Positions 23,500-37,096 of a DNA stretch of 64,000 nt are shown here, one piece after another; position 1 is the stretch's first letter, and the number at the start of each line of letters is the position of its first letter. The translations under genes and the position numbers were made by a program. The notes under the pieces were generated by a model, which worked only from the letters and a program-made list of their open reading frames with translations, ran no database searches and had not been told where the DNA came from. The DNA is from Schoenoplectus triqueter. Lineage: Eukaryota; Streptophyta; Magnoliopsida; Poales; Cyperaceae. The DNA lies in assembly GCA_964058805.1 (NCBI GenBank), contig CAXKVV010000114.1:248001-312000 (forward strand), read 5' to 3'.

Positions 23500-26400
23500 T
23501 TCGAATTTTTTTTTTTTTGAGGAGAACCAATACAGGTTAATTTTGATAATAATGGTAGTCCTTTGTTGCAGTCCACATCCATTTTGTCAAGAAGATATAT
23601 ATATATAATTTAAATTCAGTTAAAAGTCTTTCATAACTAAGCACACCAAAAAAAAAACGGTTGCAGAATTAAAACAGATGCGCAATTAAAAAGCTCGTGC
23701 TCAACATTGAGAAGCTTCAATAATATCCGGACTCACAACCAATGAAACCCGGACCAGCAACCCTTCTAAAATGACTCACATTGAGAAGCTTCAATAATAG
23801 ACACAGTTGTACAATTTAATCACACTAATATTTAAAAAGTAAACTGTAATTTAGCCAAATATGCCATCAGCTCTCACTCCTGTTAGGTTTGGTCGAAATT
23901 GGGATTATCTGTGCCAAAGTAAAATTATTGTCAACAAGACAAGATTTGTGCTACTGATAACTATGGATATGAATCAATTAAGAATTAGACCAAACCAATC
24001 CTGTACAGACATTACTTACCATACTTTGCTACCAGAAAATAGATGCTTGATTACAGACATTAATCATAAAAAAAAGAATAAATAGATAGAGAGGGAGAAA
24101 GAAATATGAAGTAACTAAAGCATGGTGCTCTGATGGAAAGTGGCAGAAGAAAAGTTTATAAAATCTTAAAAGTTTCATTACTATCAACTTGAAGTATAAC
24201 TGAACTATAAGAGCCTTCCCTCCACCTCCTACTAACCAAAATACTGTAAAATGCAGCATGCTAGAAATATAAAGCTGTTAATACTGTTTGATTTTTAAAC
24301 AATTAAATATACAAAAACGAATTAGTTTAAATTTATTATTTAAAAAATTATGATATATTTTTTTCATCTTTGATTATTATTTTTATATTTTTCTGGATTT
24401 TTTTGAGAATTATTTGGAACATTACAAATTTTATTTCATTTTCTAAATTTAAAATTTGAAATGACATTTTTCTAAATTAAGAGTTTTAGAATGACAATAA
24501 TTTGATTTTTCCTTAAATTAAATTATCTAAATTTTTAACTGAATCAGAACTTTTTAACCGAAAATCAAATCAAAATTTAATAGTCGGTTGAAAATCAATT
24601 AAACTGTATTCTTTTCAAAATAATTGCCTGCTTTACTACGACGTTGGTGAAGGAAGGATGCAAGGCCTAGATTTTGCTATGTAATTTGTAAACCATGGGC
24701 TTGTCGCATAGGACGCATGATTCTCTTTCTCTACGAAACCAATTCCTTTACGAGCCCATTAAGTGATCGATGAAGAGAGCCCTTAATGGGCCATATTGGG
24801 CCGACGAGTCTCCACCAATTGAAATTGTTCTCTTTCCAAAGGCGCTTGCTGCTAAATCGTTGTCTGTGCGAGCGACCCAAGCCAACTACTTGCATCTTTC
24901 TTTCTACTTGGAAGAAAGAGGGACCAGTGAAACTAAAAAGTGCATCTTGTTCTTTCACCTCTTATCTTGCAAACAAATTTTCCAAAGTCAACAATTCTGA
25001 ACGATGGATAGTTCATAGTCAAAGGTGGATCCAGACTTTGAGTCAGAAAAGACAAAAACACCAGGCATATCACTCTAGATGGACTTCAACTGAAACTTAA
25101 GAAAGCCCCATATGTAGAATGGCAGTTTGAGTTATAGACTTATAGCCCAGTAACTATGACCAGCTGCTAGGGCTTACTTTCCCAATTCAACTCACATTCC
25201 TAAACATTCTAATTTCTTGACCAGAAACCATTTAACATTATGACATAGTAGATAATAGTATTATATTGTTGTACTTAATAAAAATATACATAAATAAATG
25301 AAAAATAAAAAATAAAAAGAATGTGCTAGAATTCTCCCGAGGACCTGCTCTCAACTAAATAATTTTTTTTATCAATAACTGTGTTTGTCAATTTCACACT
25401 ATATGTCCGGGACAATTTAATATATAAATATAGTAACTTAATTTTCATGGAAAAGAACGTTATATTCACCATATTAATTTTTAGTAGCAACCATTATCAT
25501 ATAATAATGGACAATAGTTATTACAATTTACAACAAAAAATAATGCAAATAAAAATAATTAAAAACTTGAATACCGGTACTCTACATGATTAGATCTTTA
25601 TATGGTGTTCCATCTTTTCAGGAATAATAAATACGTAACAAGCACTAGCCTATATATGTTACTCTACATCTATGTTTGAACCAATAGTCCCCAGAGTTTG
25701 GTGGCATAGCAAGTCATAATTAGTTGTAGCCCAAAGAGGTTTATATTGCAAATGTACATACAAATTTTCAAACATATGTATTTTCAGACATATTTATTTT
25801 AGTCAGTGATCGAGGTGAAATTAACTCGCCAACTAATTATGACTTGCAAGGTTATACTTGAGTAATCATGATCATCATTACATTTATCATGACTATAAGT
25901 TAGTGAAATTGTACTACATATTATATTTATGGAGGAGCTTGCTGCTTCCAATCATAAACCATATTCATTTTATATAATTGAAATGATACTAATTAGGATT
26001 TGCCTTCTGGAATGTTAATATTGATTGACTGCCACAAAAACCCAAGTAATCACATAACCTGTATTGATCATTAGTTTCTTCTATGTTCCTTGAAGTCCAA
26101 TAACTCAACCCTCTCCATTTTTCATGTTCAAAAGTTTCAATTATTATTTTTTTCATTATTCTAATGATCACTCTCAATGTTATATAGCTTTGACTAGTTT
26201 AGTAACTAGTGATAAATGTACTGTTGACAATTACTTAATTTCGTTGTCATCTGCTTATGGATTTTGTTCCTCACCACAATTTATGATAATTTGACCAATA
26301 AAGACAAATAATGCCACGTACTAGATAGAGACAAATTAATGGTCCTGAGACACTTCGTGAAATTTCGTCTGAATGAAATATCGGTCAATTAGGTCATAAT

Positions 26401-26786
26401 TTTATTTAAATATAACCAATTAATTAATTATTTTGGTAACAATCCATGCACAAATAAATTCTCTCATTGCTTCCTATATATGACACAATCCAACAATCAT
26501 AGAAAGACAGAAATAGTAAGTAGAAGACACAATCTAATAATCTATATCCGGATAGCCATCACGCATAGAAGTCTAATATGTCATCAATATTAAAACACTT
26601 ATTTCATAATGACAAATTGACATTGATCAAACACATCACATAAAAAGAAAACACAATCCAAATAACATCTGTATATGTAATATAATTCAATGATGTAATA
26701 TTGATAATTGCATTAATTTCTGAACTTCTCTAATAAGGTAAATCCTTTATGAATTACATATATGTGTTATAACTTACATATAATTG

Positions 26787-26790
<4 letters not shown>
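23500..26790. other. Intergenic DNA, no gene recognised
   Basis: Short ORFs at 23861, 24770, 24786 and 25989 have no recognisable domain. A perfect 18-bp inverted repeat lies at 25709-25726 and 25830-25847. Confidence 0.35.
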
Positions 26791-26795
<5 letters not shown>

Positions 26796-26849
<54 letters not shown>

Positions 26850-27268
26850 TCCGACTATAGTGTTTTGCAAAGCACAGAGACGTTGTGTGGTTTGCGCTTT
26901 ATTTTTAATTTCAAGTCAGAAATAATCGATCTAAACTATTCAAATCTAATCTTCATATCAAAATCTATTAATAAACCAAATTTTATATTTTTTAGAATTT
27001 TTCGTTATTTTTTCTGATGAGGAAAAAATGACTTAATTTGAGAATTATGTTTCATCCAAAAAGGACGATTTTCCTCCAATCTAAAAAAATAACAAATGAA
27101 TTCAAAAAAATATATAAAATCTAGTTTACTAATATATTTTGATATGAAGATTAGATTGAGCAGTTTGGATCGATCATTTTTGAATTAATTAATAATAGAG
27201 CACAAAACACACAATACTCTTGTGCTTTGTAAAGCACCATAACCTAATTTTCTATATATATATATATT
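26796..27268. mobile_element. MITE inside a (TA)n tract, family T copy 1
   Basis: The element sits between (AT)n tracts (26796-26826 and 27253-27268). Its inverted ends share TTTGCAAAGCAC and TTGTGTG, and the interior carries an imperfect inverted pair around TTCATATCAAAATCTATTA and TGATATGAAGATTAGATT. A (GA)n run follows the left tract. It is homologous to 40190-40622 along its whole length. There is no coding. Confidence 0.75.
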
Positions 27269-27269
27269 T

Positions 27270-28407
27270 GATGGCAGTCAAATTAATATTACAGTTTCTA
27301 TAATAGTGCTCTCCGGATTAATGTTTCTATACATGATTACAGAGCTTTACCTAGCTAGTACTTCAACATATATACAATATGTCAACTAAAAAAGAATGAA
27401 AAGAAAAATATTCCGAATTGTGAGAGTAAGAAATGAATATGAAGGGATTATAGGGTTATATCAGAATGATCTTATTCAAACAAAATGCAAAACATGATGG
27501 TAGATGACTAGTTGTAAGTGCATTTATAAGAGAAATTCCCTATAAACACTGGTTTGGTCTCCTAGAAATTATCATTTTTCCAACAAAAACAACAACAAGA
27601 CCCAGAATACAAGGGAATTTTTAGTCCAAATTAATAATTGCTCCAGTCAACAAAGGTGCTAACAAATTTCCTTTCCATCTAAAGCTAGTCAATCATTATT
27701 ACCCTTTCATTAATTATATAGATATCCAGATATAATGTGAGAGTAGGGAGATACATTTATCATTTCATGCATGATACCTCAATTTATAGTACATAGATGG
27801 TCCTAGCTATCCAAAAGAGAATGAATGTTCTACATTTATTCTAACAATGGATATACTATAAGTACTGCCGACATCATCAATTCTATGGTGATGTCCAAAT
27901 ATATATGTCTACTACAAAAACAAATGGAGTGTACTGCATATCTTTATTCATAAATTAAATGGACAGCTAGCATCTAAAAACTTAATTAAAATAATATAGC
28001 AAATGATCACAACTAAATTTCATGCAGGATTTAGAATTTTCAAAGCCAGATTGACTCGTGAAGATATCAGACCACAGATGTTACAATTGAAACTGACAAT
28101 CGATCATTTAGCATTAATTAGAAAGACGAGCAAATCCATTAGCAAAAGAAATTGTTCCTTTTCCCCTTCCTTAGACCAATAAAACAGTATGCCAAAAGTG
28201 AGCTACATCTCTTGCAAAAGTTGGGTTAATTATCCAATAAAAAAAGCAAAAAAATGAAGAAATAAATTGAAGGAAAAATACGAAAAACGGCCAATGCCAG
28301 ATACCTACCATGTCCCAAGTCTTCACCTTAGTATCCTTTTGTTAATTATTTCAATGGCATGCATTCCATCTTCATTATGTTAATGCCATCATGCATGCTT
28401 CTCTCTC
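27270..28407. other. 3' flank of the LBD gene, intergenic
   Basis: AT-rich; nothing recognised beyond the probable minus-strand 3' UTR next to 28408. Confidence 0.35.
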
Positions 28408-30607
28408 TTATTTAGAAAGAGAAGAAGGCCGGTCGGGAGAAACGCCCGACCCGCCCCTATGTCGGTCAAGCAGCTCTCTTGCCAGTGCCTGGAGGTCACC
28501 CCCACCAGAGCTGCCAGATTGCTGGCGCGGGTGAGGTGGAGCCCACTGAGACGGGCTGATATTTCCTACAAGACCCCCAGAGGATCCCATTGAGGGGTCA
28601 AAGAGTGAGGAGAGGTCAACTCCAATGTGTGGAAGTCCAACTGAGGTGGCACAAGGGAGGTCAGAGATAGAGAAGTGCTGAGGTGGCATGATTGGATTGG
28701 GCACCTGTGGGGCCGGGAGAGGTGGTGGGGATGGAAGCTCGAGAGTTGCAAGGTGCGCTTGAAGGTAGGTCAATTCAGCTTGGAGATTAACAACCTGCAT
28801 TATAAGTAAAATTATGAAGTCAATTAATAAAATTTGACCATAAATGAGCTGCATATTACATGAGTTAGCAAGAGATTGAGCTTGAGTAGATATGTTCAAT
28901 AAGAAACTGTTATTAATATATGCAAGCTTTGTTTTATTAATATATGTTCAATAAGAAAATTATGAAGTCAATTAATAAAATTAGACCATAAATGAGCTGC
29001 ATATCGATAGTGTATGTTTATAAGTAGGCGAGGTTATTCAAGTTGTGTTTTGTTCTGGCTAACTTTGGTACCAAGTAATGCATGCCTTTAATGCATTATT
29101 GCTCTTATACTCTCTCTCTTTTGAAATCTTTGTAAAAACTGTAAAATTATGGACAGATATTGAACTCTCAATTTTTAAACAGAACAACTCTAATAATTTT
29201 TACTAGCTAACTGAGCTATCACTCGTTCTCCATCTTTTTCAGTGACTGATCCCATAAAATTTTTGGCAATTTTTTTTATACAAAAAAGTACAAGAGAGAT
29301 TACTAGATTATATCAAAATTCGTAACTAGTCCATCGAGTTAAAAAATTGTGAAGTTTGACAGTAATTCATAGTTCCATTTATAAAAAAGTGTTGAACAAT
29401 ACAAAATAAATGTTACTCCCAAGGTGAAGCGAGCCCCATGTGCTAAGAGATTGGTATTAGACTTCTGGTACAAGAAAAGGAAGCGTATTTGACGTTCAAG
29501 AAATGCGCTGTTAGAGAGAGAAAGGGAGAAGGGGGAGGAAAAAAATATAACAAAAAGGAGTTGTGTTTTGCCTTCTTTTGCTTCGGTTGCCCCTTTATTT
29601 CCTCTAGAAAAGGGACAAGCCCTTTTCAGATAGAAGCCCGAAACAAACAAACAAGGACTCCCAATTCTCAGCTCAAATTCAGCTAAATCTTTCTGAACAC
29701 ATAAAAGATTCAAACTAACTTGCAGTTAAATAGATCTTTTAGTGAAACGAGAATTTATGCACCTTGCTCCCTGCATAAAATTTTTTTGCATTCAGTTTTG
29801 AAAAACAAAATCATTGCCAAATCATGAGCTTTCTTTACTTGCTATAATATTTATGTTATGATTGATGTGACATAAATCATTGCGATCAATCTTTTCCAAA
29901 ATTCTTTGACAGGAATCTTATCTTTTTCTTCCCTTCCTTTTGTCTTGCAACTCCAATCCCAAATTCTTCTTCAAGTACAGAAATCATAATTTAAATATTT
30001 GCCCTCGAAAGGAATTGAACAAAATTGATAAATCATTTAAAAAAATTTGCACTTTGTCTCTCTGTGACATACTTGCTCAAAATACGAACACCTTGTCAAT
30101 TTTCCCAATCAGAAAGCGAAGAAGATCAACGCAAGTTCATGGAACGAAAAATTACCCAAGCAAATATTGACTTGGAAAATGGAAGCTCAGAAAAATGAAA
30201 AGAGAGAAGAGAAATTTACAAAACCAAACCCTAACCAAGCATACCTGTTGTTGAAGCGCGAAGATATGTGCAACGCACCCATAAACAGGATCCCTCAACC
30301 TGGCCTGTGCCTCATAGCAAATCGTAACAACTGCATCTAGCCTTCGGTGTGCGGGTATCTGCATGAGCAGCTTTGACACATTGCTAGCACCAAACACCTT
30401 GTGCACAGCTGCGAAGTGCCCCGCCCCCTGCTCCGCATCGAAGTAAGGTGCAAATATGCACCCGCTCACACACTTGCGGCGCAGGAATTTGCATGCACCA
30501 CAAGGCCCGGCACTAGCACCAGAGCCTGCACCACCACCAGAACTAGAACCGCTACAAGCACCGCTGCCTCCACTGGTAGTGGCTCCACTTGGGCTGACTC
30601 CACTCAT
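28408..30607 (-). CDS. LBD18: LOB-domain transcription factor, LBD18/LBD30 type (249 residues, two exons)
   Basis: Exon 1 is 30607-30245 (121 codons, ending FALQQQ with donor GT at 30244) and exon 2 is 28794-28408 (acceptor TGCAG); the 1450-bp intron is at the position usual for class I LBD genes. A Ser/Gly-rich start is followed by the LOB domain from about residue 35. It has zinc-binding C36-X2-C39-X6-C46-X3-C50, a GAS block around [17 protein letters not shown], and the L118-X6-L125-X3-L129-X6-L136 coiled-coil motif. The tail is proline-rich and ends in a [10 protein letters not shown] motif, which I associate with LBD18/LBD30. Such nuclear proteins bind DNA and act in lateral organ, lateral root or xylem development. 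The exact orthologue is inferred, so the symbol means LBD18-like. Confidence 0.93.
28808..29004. repeat. 49-bp direct repeat inside the LBD intron
   Basis: 28808-28856 and 28956-29004 are near identical (one mismatch seen) and contain GAAGTCAATTAATAAAAT and ATAAATGAGCTGCATAT. A TATGTTCAATAAGAAA motif is also repeated between and before them. In gene orientation the 3' copy ends about 12 bp from the exon 2 acceptor. Confidence 0.8.
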
Positions 30608-30753
30608 GTTTCTAGAGGAGGATTAGGGTTGGGTTTTTAATTTGGTTAGAGGGGTTCCTAGACAGAAGAGAGGGAGAAGAGGATGAGAAGAAGGGTTAAG
30701 AGGGGTGATTTTGGGTGCTATGGGTGAAGGGTCATGATGGGTTACTATTTAGG

Positions 30754-30763
30754 GTTTTATATG
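30754..30763 (-). promoter_or_regulatory. Probable TATA box of the LBD gene
   Basis: Minus-strand ACATATAAAACC lies about 150 bp upstream of the start codon, a plausible core promoter with a leader rich in minus-strand CT. A CACGTG core lies further upstream at 31088-31093. Confidence 0.4.
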
Positions 30764-30769
30764 TGAATT

Positions 30770-33700
30770 TTTATATGCATAGCTTGTGAGCGTTTTTTGT
30801 TTTACTTTTAAAATTTTCCTGTAAAAAAAGAATAGTATAGTTGTGTTTTGGTTTCGTTGTATTGATGAGACTTTAAAGCCACGGCAGGAAGTGAAGCCTA
30901 CCATACCTCTCACTCCCTCTCTCTTGCTTTCTTTCTAATACTTAGCATATTGCGTGAAGCAAACATGCGAGATGGAAAATATACATGACAAAATATTCCC
31001 AATACAAACCAGTCTTTCTCTCTAGAAATGTACACAGGGCAACTCCAACAGACTGCTCTAGCACTGGCAGTGTAGTATTTCATCTACCACGTGAATGATA
31101 ACATGACATTTGATCTTCTTTCTACACGCTATATGTCCACTGTTGAAAATTTTGCACTTGTGTCCTTTCTATATTAATATATTTGTGGTGCTCAAACAAA
31201 ATGAAATGATATATTCCCCTGTGAATTGGAAAAAGACACTATCTAGATAAATAACAGATTAATTAAATTTTATATATGATACTTAATTAGAATTATAAAT
31301 CATAGTTTAAACATATATATACATATACGTACATTACAATTTTCAAATGTGTATTATACTTCTAAGACATAAGTTAATCTAAATAAAATAATAAATGAAT
31401 TTTTGAATCACATTTTTGGATTGTTGAAAAAGTAGATTATTAAGGTGCAATTCAATGATCCATTTTTTTATTTGGATGGACTCATTATCTCGGATTCAGG
31501 CCATTTTGAATTCTGATCAACTTTCATGTCATATTGTTTTAAGTCTGGTTTTTCATATGATCCTTTAGTAATATTATTTACTTTATGGTCTTATTGTGTA
31601 AATCATATGTATATATTTATATTTAATGAGTTTCGTCGGAAATAAACAATTTCTTAGGGACCCAAAAGCAATATTTTGTTAAGAGGTACGGTATATGAAG
31701 AAAACGTGTCCGCATCCACCTTGCCTTTATATGGGCTGTCCATTTTTCAGATGCGTAGAAGCTAAAATTTTGTTTCTTTTCCTTTTTTTTGTTATATATA
31801 TTTATTTTACCTTCTAGTTTATTATTCTTCCCAAAACGGTACCGAGATTTGTGAGAATTTTGGTCAGACCGTTACATACTTTCTTTCTCTCTCTCTCTCT
31901 CTTTCAACTGCAGTTTTCCGGTTTTGGGAAAGATGTTTTGGTGTCAGTGCTGGATAAATTTTGCTAAGTTTGGTACTTGATGGGTTTTGTGAGTTGATGT
32001 TTATAATTAATATAAATATGATAGTGACAATTATTTAAGATTCGTTTTGTTCTAAATTGATTAATTCTGCAATAAATGTTGGCCACATCATTCATCAATA
32101 TACAGTTTACACATTTTTCACCACTATAAATTTATATTTAACTAGTATAGTGTCCGCCAGTTGTGTGACCATTTTAATTTTGAAAATAATTGTACTAATG
32201 TTGATTATAAATAAATGATATATTTTACTTAAATTTATATATAAATTGATTAAAAAATAATTAAATTTTTAAATAAAATTAATTTATTATTTAAAAAATA
32301 TTATACAAAATAACAATTTTTGTGAATAAGATAGTACAATGAGTAGTTGTTTTTTAATAGAACTTAATAAAGTTGATGTTTTAATTAATTTTATATATAA
32401 TTTTTGTATACCTTCTATATAAATGTATGATAAAAAATAATAAACATAATGGAAAGGAAAAATCAGAACCATAGCTTTTATAAAAATCAATTAATCTCAA
32501 TCATAAATTGAAATATAACTATTTCGATCATTAAACATTATCTGATAGCATTAATGGACAAATCCATTTCTCTTCATAATATAGTACAGATATAAACAGA
32601 AATCCATATATAATTTATTAATGGACGATTTTTTTAGGCTAGTGAATTTTTTTATTTAGAATTATTCTCACTATAATGGACTTGATCTGTTAATTTATAA
32701 GAGAGAGCATAATGACACATGCCACTTCTTTGACTTCTTTCTAATTTCCTTTTTGATATTTTAATCTATTCATCTTTGGTGTTTTTTGGTGATGTTACTT
32801 TCTTTGCAAATGATTACCGCTTTAATTGGATTCAACGAAATTAACAGATCGAAGCACATTTAATCCTAGGAAAAAAAGTGGAAGTTGGTTAATCATATTT
32901 CCGTCTTTTTAAAAAGGAAGAAAATAGAAGCTCATTTTTCTTTTGATCAGAAAAGCTCATGAATAGCTTGAGCTTTTAGTTATTGATAACGTTTTCTGAA
33001 ATTTCGGTTTGATCCTTCAATTGGATGGCAGTTTCATGGTGTTACTCCATTTTTTCCGACTCCATAAAATCTATGTACAGTTTGACCATCATGTTTTCTT
33101 TTCTTGAAGATAATGAAAGGGCTTGTGCTTATAACGTGTTTTCATTTTAGACATATGTTTTTTTTGCATTTCATAACTTTTTAGAGATTTTGCTTGTTTT
33201 GCGCCTACTTTTGGTGGCAAAAGGAGTTTGAGTGAATTTTGGAATGTCCTACTCTATATGTAATATTTCATTGAATACTGCGTTTTATGTAAATTTTTTT
33301 TGTTACTTTCCAGAAAATTTTGGCTCAAAGTAAAAACGTCTGCAAAATCATAAGCATAATTTATATTTACATACTGACCACAAATTTTTCAATGCCATAA
33401 GTTTTTCGAAACTGATATACCATTCTTCACTATGGATACCCGTCTATTGGTAAAGTTCGTATACTGATCCCACTATGCTACAAATTTGATGGGTCAACTT
33501 GTTCTCCATGATTTTCCATGCTTTGAACGCCAAATAATGCACTTCCCACCAGAAAAAGAACAGAAAAATAAATATATTGAATAAATTTAAGATGCCAAGT
33601 TTTGCCCCTCAATTCATGGATTTGTTGGCAGTAATGTTTGATTATCATGGAGAAAAATATTTTAATTTTTTGTTGTTCATATATATCTTGACTAGTTTTG

Positions 33701-36100
33701 GCATAGAAATATTGTTAGATATTGTTTTCTTGCAGTTATATGCCATTTCATTTTAGTTTTATATTAATTAAGTACTCTATTGTTATGATGAATTTATTAT
33801 TTTTAGTTATGCTTAACATTAACTTTTATTAGTTAAAAGTTATAATGTTTTATTGTATTACCCAAATTGATTTATTTTTATTTGAGTTAATGATTATAAT
33901 TATTTAAGAATTAATTGATTATTGATGGAACAATACTTAATTAAACTAATCGTTATTATAGACTACTGATGTAATTATGTAATTTATTGAATTATAGATT
34001 TTATTTTTCCTTATTAGTTAATAAATATTTGTACTTCAAAAATCTATGCAACTTATAAACAAATATTAATATGTTTGTTAACCATGGTTATTTTTATTTT
34101 ATTGATAACTTGCCAAATTTTTGGTATATGGATAAGTTGATATGTCATGTCATCAATATTTATCAAAATCTATGTCATTGATAGTGCTGGAGGCAGAACC
34201 AAGGGCATTGTATCACTACCCAAAAATATTTCTTACAATTATTAAACAAAACAATCAAAATGAATCAAATCACACCATATAGATAATAAAGAGCTTGACC
34301 ATGAATAATAATATGTAAGGCATGCTAGTTTTACTAAAAAATATATAAATCAATAATCAACATGAATCAACTGAATAATACAATAATAATACGAATAATA
34401 CACAAAACATTAAAATGAATTATGAAATCTCGTAATATATATGCATATATAGTAAAACGCTTGATATGAATAACAAATATTATGCTCCAGCATTAATATG
34501 TAGACCATCCAATATTCTAAATGTTTTAGTATTCAGTTGCATTTTTATTGTTTACATGGTTTGTGTTAATGTATGTTAAATATTTGGTAATTTGGTAAAC
34601 TAAGTTGTTTTTCTATCTAATGATCAATGTGTGCTTTCAGTTTTGAGGGTTTAGTAATCTATGATCGGCTAATTCTTCTATGGATCAAAATTTGTATAGG
34701 AGTTAAAAGAGAGTCTAGATGAATGGTTGCGGTTGATTCAAATTTAAAAAAATTTAAAAGCTTTTGTCCATAGAAGAATCTCCCTTTATTATTTATGTCA
34801 TTCAGTTTAAATGCTTTTATTATTCGGCTTAAATTCTTTAGTGTTTTGTTTGTTATTATTCATTTTAAAAGCCTTTATTTGAGTTTATCAAAAGTACATC
34901 GAAGCACTGCTGACTTTAACTTAATTTTTTTGTAATTATTCAGTTTTAGTACTTCAGTATTAATATTGTGTGCTTGATTCTCATCTTTCTTATAAAAAAA
35001 AACTTATGTGGTTATCATATTCACATTAAATGTTTTTTTTTTTTTGCTTTCCGAAACTTCGCAACGGTCCATCGGAGGTAGAAAGTTACCATTGAAAATA
35101 TATATTTAGTAGTAGAAAAAATGTCGATCAGTCAAAATATTGATCGATTAAATTTTGTCCGGTCAAATTAAAGTTTATAATTTTATCTTTTTTCAGTTAA
35201 TATGAATGAGATATGATTCATGATTTAAAAAAATATACCGGTTAAATTATGGGTATGACTAAGGACTCAATATTTAATATTTGTTTTTGTTCTCAACTGA
35301 ACTATATTATAATAGATATGATATGCATTTCATTTAATTATCTGATTCAAAACCAAACAACCTCAATACCCATAGTAGCGCGGTGTCAATTAATGGTTGA
35401 TTTGGGTTGTTATTATTTTATTATTCTTTTTAATCTGATCCAATTTAAATTGAGTGAAAATTTCTCTGATTTAATCCAACCAGATCAAGCGACAGGTCGA
35501 TCCCAAGCTCATCAGAATAAAATAATTTAAATATTATTACTTAATTTTTATTTGAAGCAACTAATATTAATTAATATATATTTAATCTAAATTAGTATAT
35601 ATAAATTTAATTAATTAGTGTTAACTAATAAAATAAATTCAAAAGCACACAATTAAATGAATTGGTGATCAGGCTAATCAATACCCAATCCGATCCGAGA
35701 CAAGCTAAGGAATCTTGATCCATATCCGAACATTTCCTCTTGTTTACTCTTGGATCATTTCGAGGTTGTCTGTGGGGTCGGGACAAAATTGACACCTTTG
35801 ACTTGAAGCATGTTTGCAAGAAATATATATTAATACTTAATAGTAACATTAATATCTCATATGCTCGAAAATAAATTAATTCACATGTACAATATTTATT
35901 TTTCAAATATTTTCTCTTTCATTTTCTATTATGAATTCAAAATCAGATTATGAAATACTATTTAAAAAGATTACAAATTAATTTAAATTTTTTATTTTAA
36001 TTTCTCTATCATATTTATGTAGCATGAAATATTATGAAATACTAATAGTATGATTTTGATTATGGAGAACCATGCATTTAACTTAAGAAATTGTGATTAT
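30770..36100. other. Gene-free AT-rich stretch
   Basis: No ORF, RNA gene or complete transposon was recognised. A possible degenerate hAT-type MITE lies at about 35378-35795, with GGTGTCAATT on the left and its inverse AATTGACACC on the right, but I found no TSD. A CT-rich tract lies near 31880-31905. Confidence 0.4.
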
Positions 36101-36339
36101 AAGTTTAAGAACGAAGGATTCCAGATGGTTGTGGGCCCGTAGTTGTCCCGGATCCAAATCAGACTCGATAACTGATGCAATTAAGGTCAAGATAAGATTA
36201 AGGATACTAAAATGCAAGTACTAGACATAATAATTAGTGATCCAAATAACTATAAGGACAATTCTTACTAAATAAGGTCTAATAAGAATGTAAAGTAGAT
36301 AGAGAGATAGAAAGAAAGACAACAATTAATTTTAAGGGA

Positions 36340-37096
36340 GTTCGGTAATAATTTATGTTTTCGAGACTCTCACACCACTAATGATGTGCCAATTTATTAT
36401 AACCAAAAATAGTCAATTAAAAAGGTTAACTCCTTTCCAACATAAGAGGAGACTAAACCAAGTAAAAATAAAATAATGAACACTTAAGACTCCAAACAAA
36501 AACTGTTAGCACTAAAGGTTCTAAAGAGAAGTTAGATTGAGTTCAATAATCTATAAATATGGCTAAAATGAACTTCACTTTGTTAATTGATTGTTTTTAC
36601 AAGGAAAGATTTTAAGGTTTTTGTGCTCTATTGAAAGTTAGGGTTGCTTGTATGTAAATGTATTGGTAAGAGAATTGATTAACTTTAGAAATAGGGAATA
36701 ACCTCTTTAAATAGAGGTCAAGATTTGAAGACTGATGATTTTTTTACTTGAGTTGTTACCAATGTCTTCTAAGCTATTGTAACGACATGAGTAATATAGC
36801 CATTATTTGAGTCAAAAATACTCAAGAAAGACTTCAAAAGAAGACATTGTAACGGCTTACAAAGAGTCTTGAGTCATTACAAAACAGAGATCTCTGATAA
36901 CTTTCTTAAGTTTTCTTTCAGATTTTATTTTCAAGGTCATGCCTTCTTCAGAGCCTTTGTGATGCTTCATGAGCCGTTACAACGCTTCTAAAGCGTTACA
37001 CAATAATTAACTCTATTAATTTTCTAAGCTTCCATGATTTTTTATTTATTTTATATTCATTCTAAGTTGTTACAACAATCTCGAAGCTGTTATAAC
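36340..37096. other. LTR-like sequence with repeated GTTACAACG motifs, target of the solo LTR
   Basis: A region with TATA-like ATCTATAAATATGG (36549) and TTTAAATAGAGG (36708) precedes several variants of CCGTTACAACG (about 36776, 36848, 36972, 37068, 37088). The style resembles the motif array in the LTR at 43783, so this may be a decayed LTR of a related element. I could not find its ends. Confidence 0.3.

Noticed and set aside
28566..28751. 61-residue minus-strand ORF rich in His/Pro/Ser, and the plus-strand ORF at 30401-30640
   Set aside because: They are shadows of LBD exons in other frames.
35378..35795. hAT-type MITE with GGTGTCAATT ends
   Set aside because: The ends look related, but no 8-bp target duplication or YARNG terminus could be confirmed, so it is only mentioned in the gene-free stretch.
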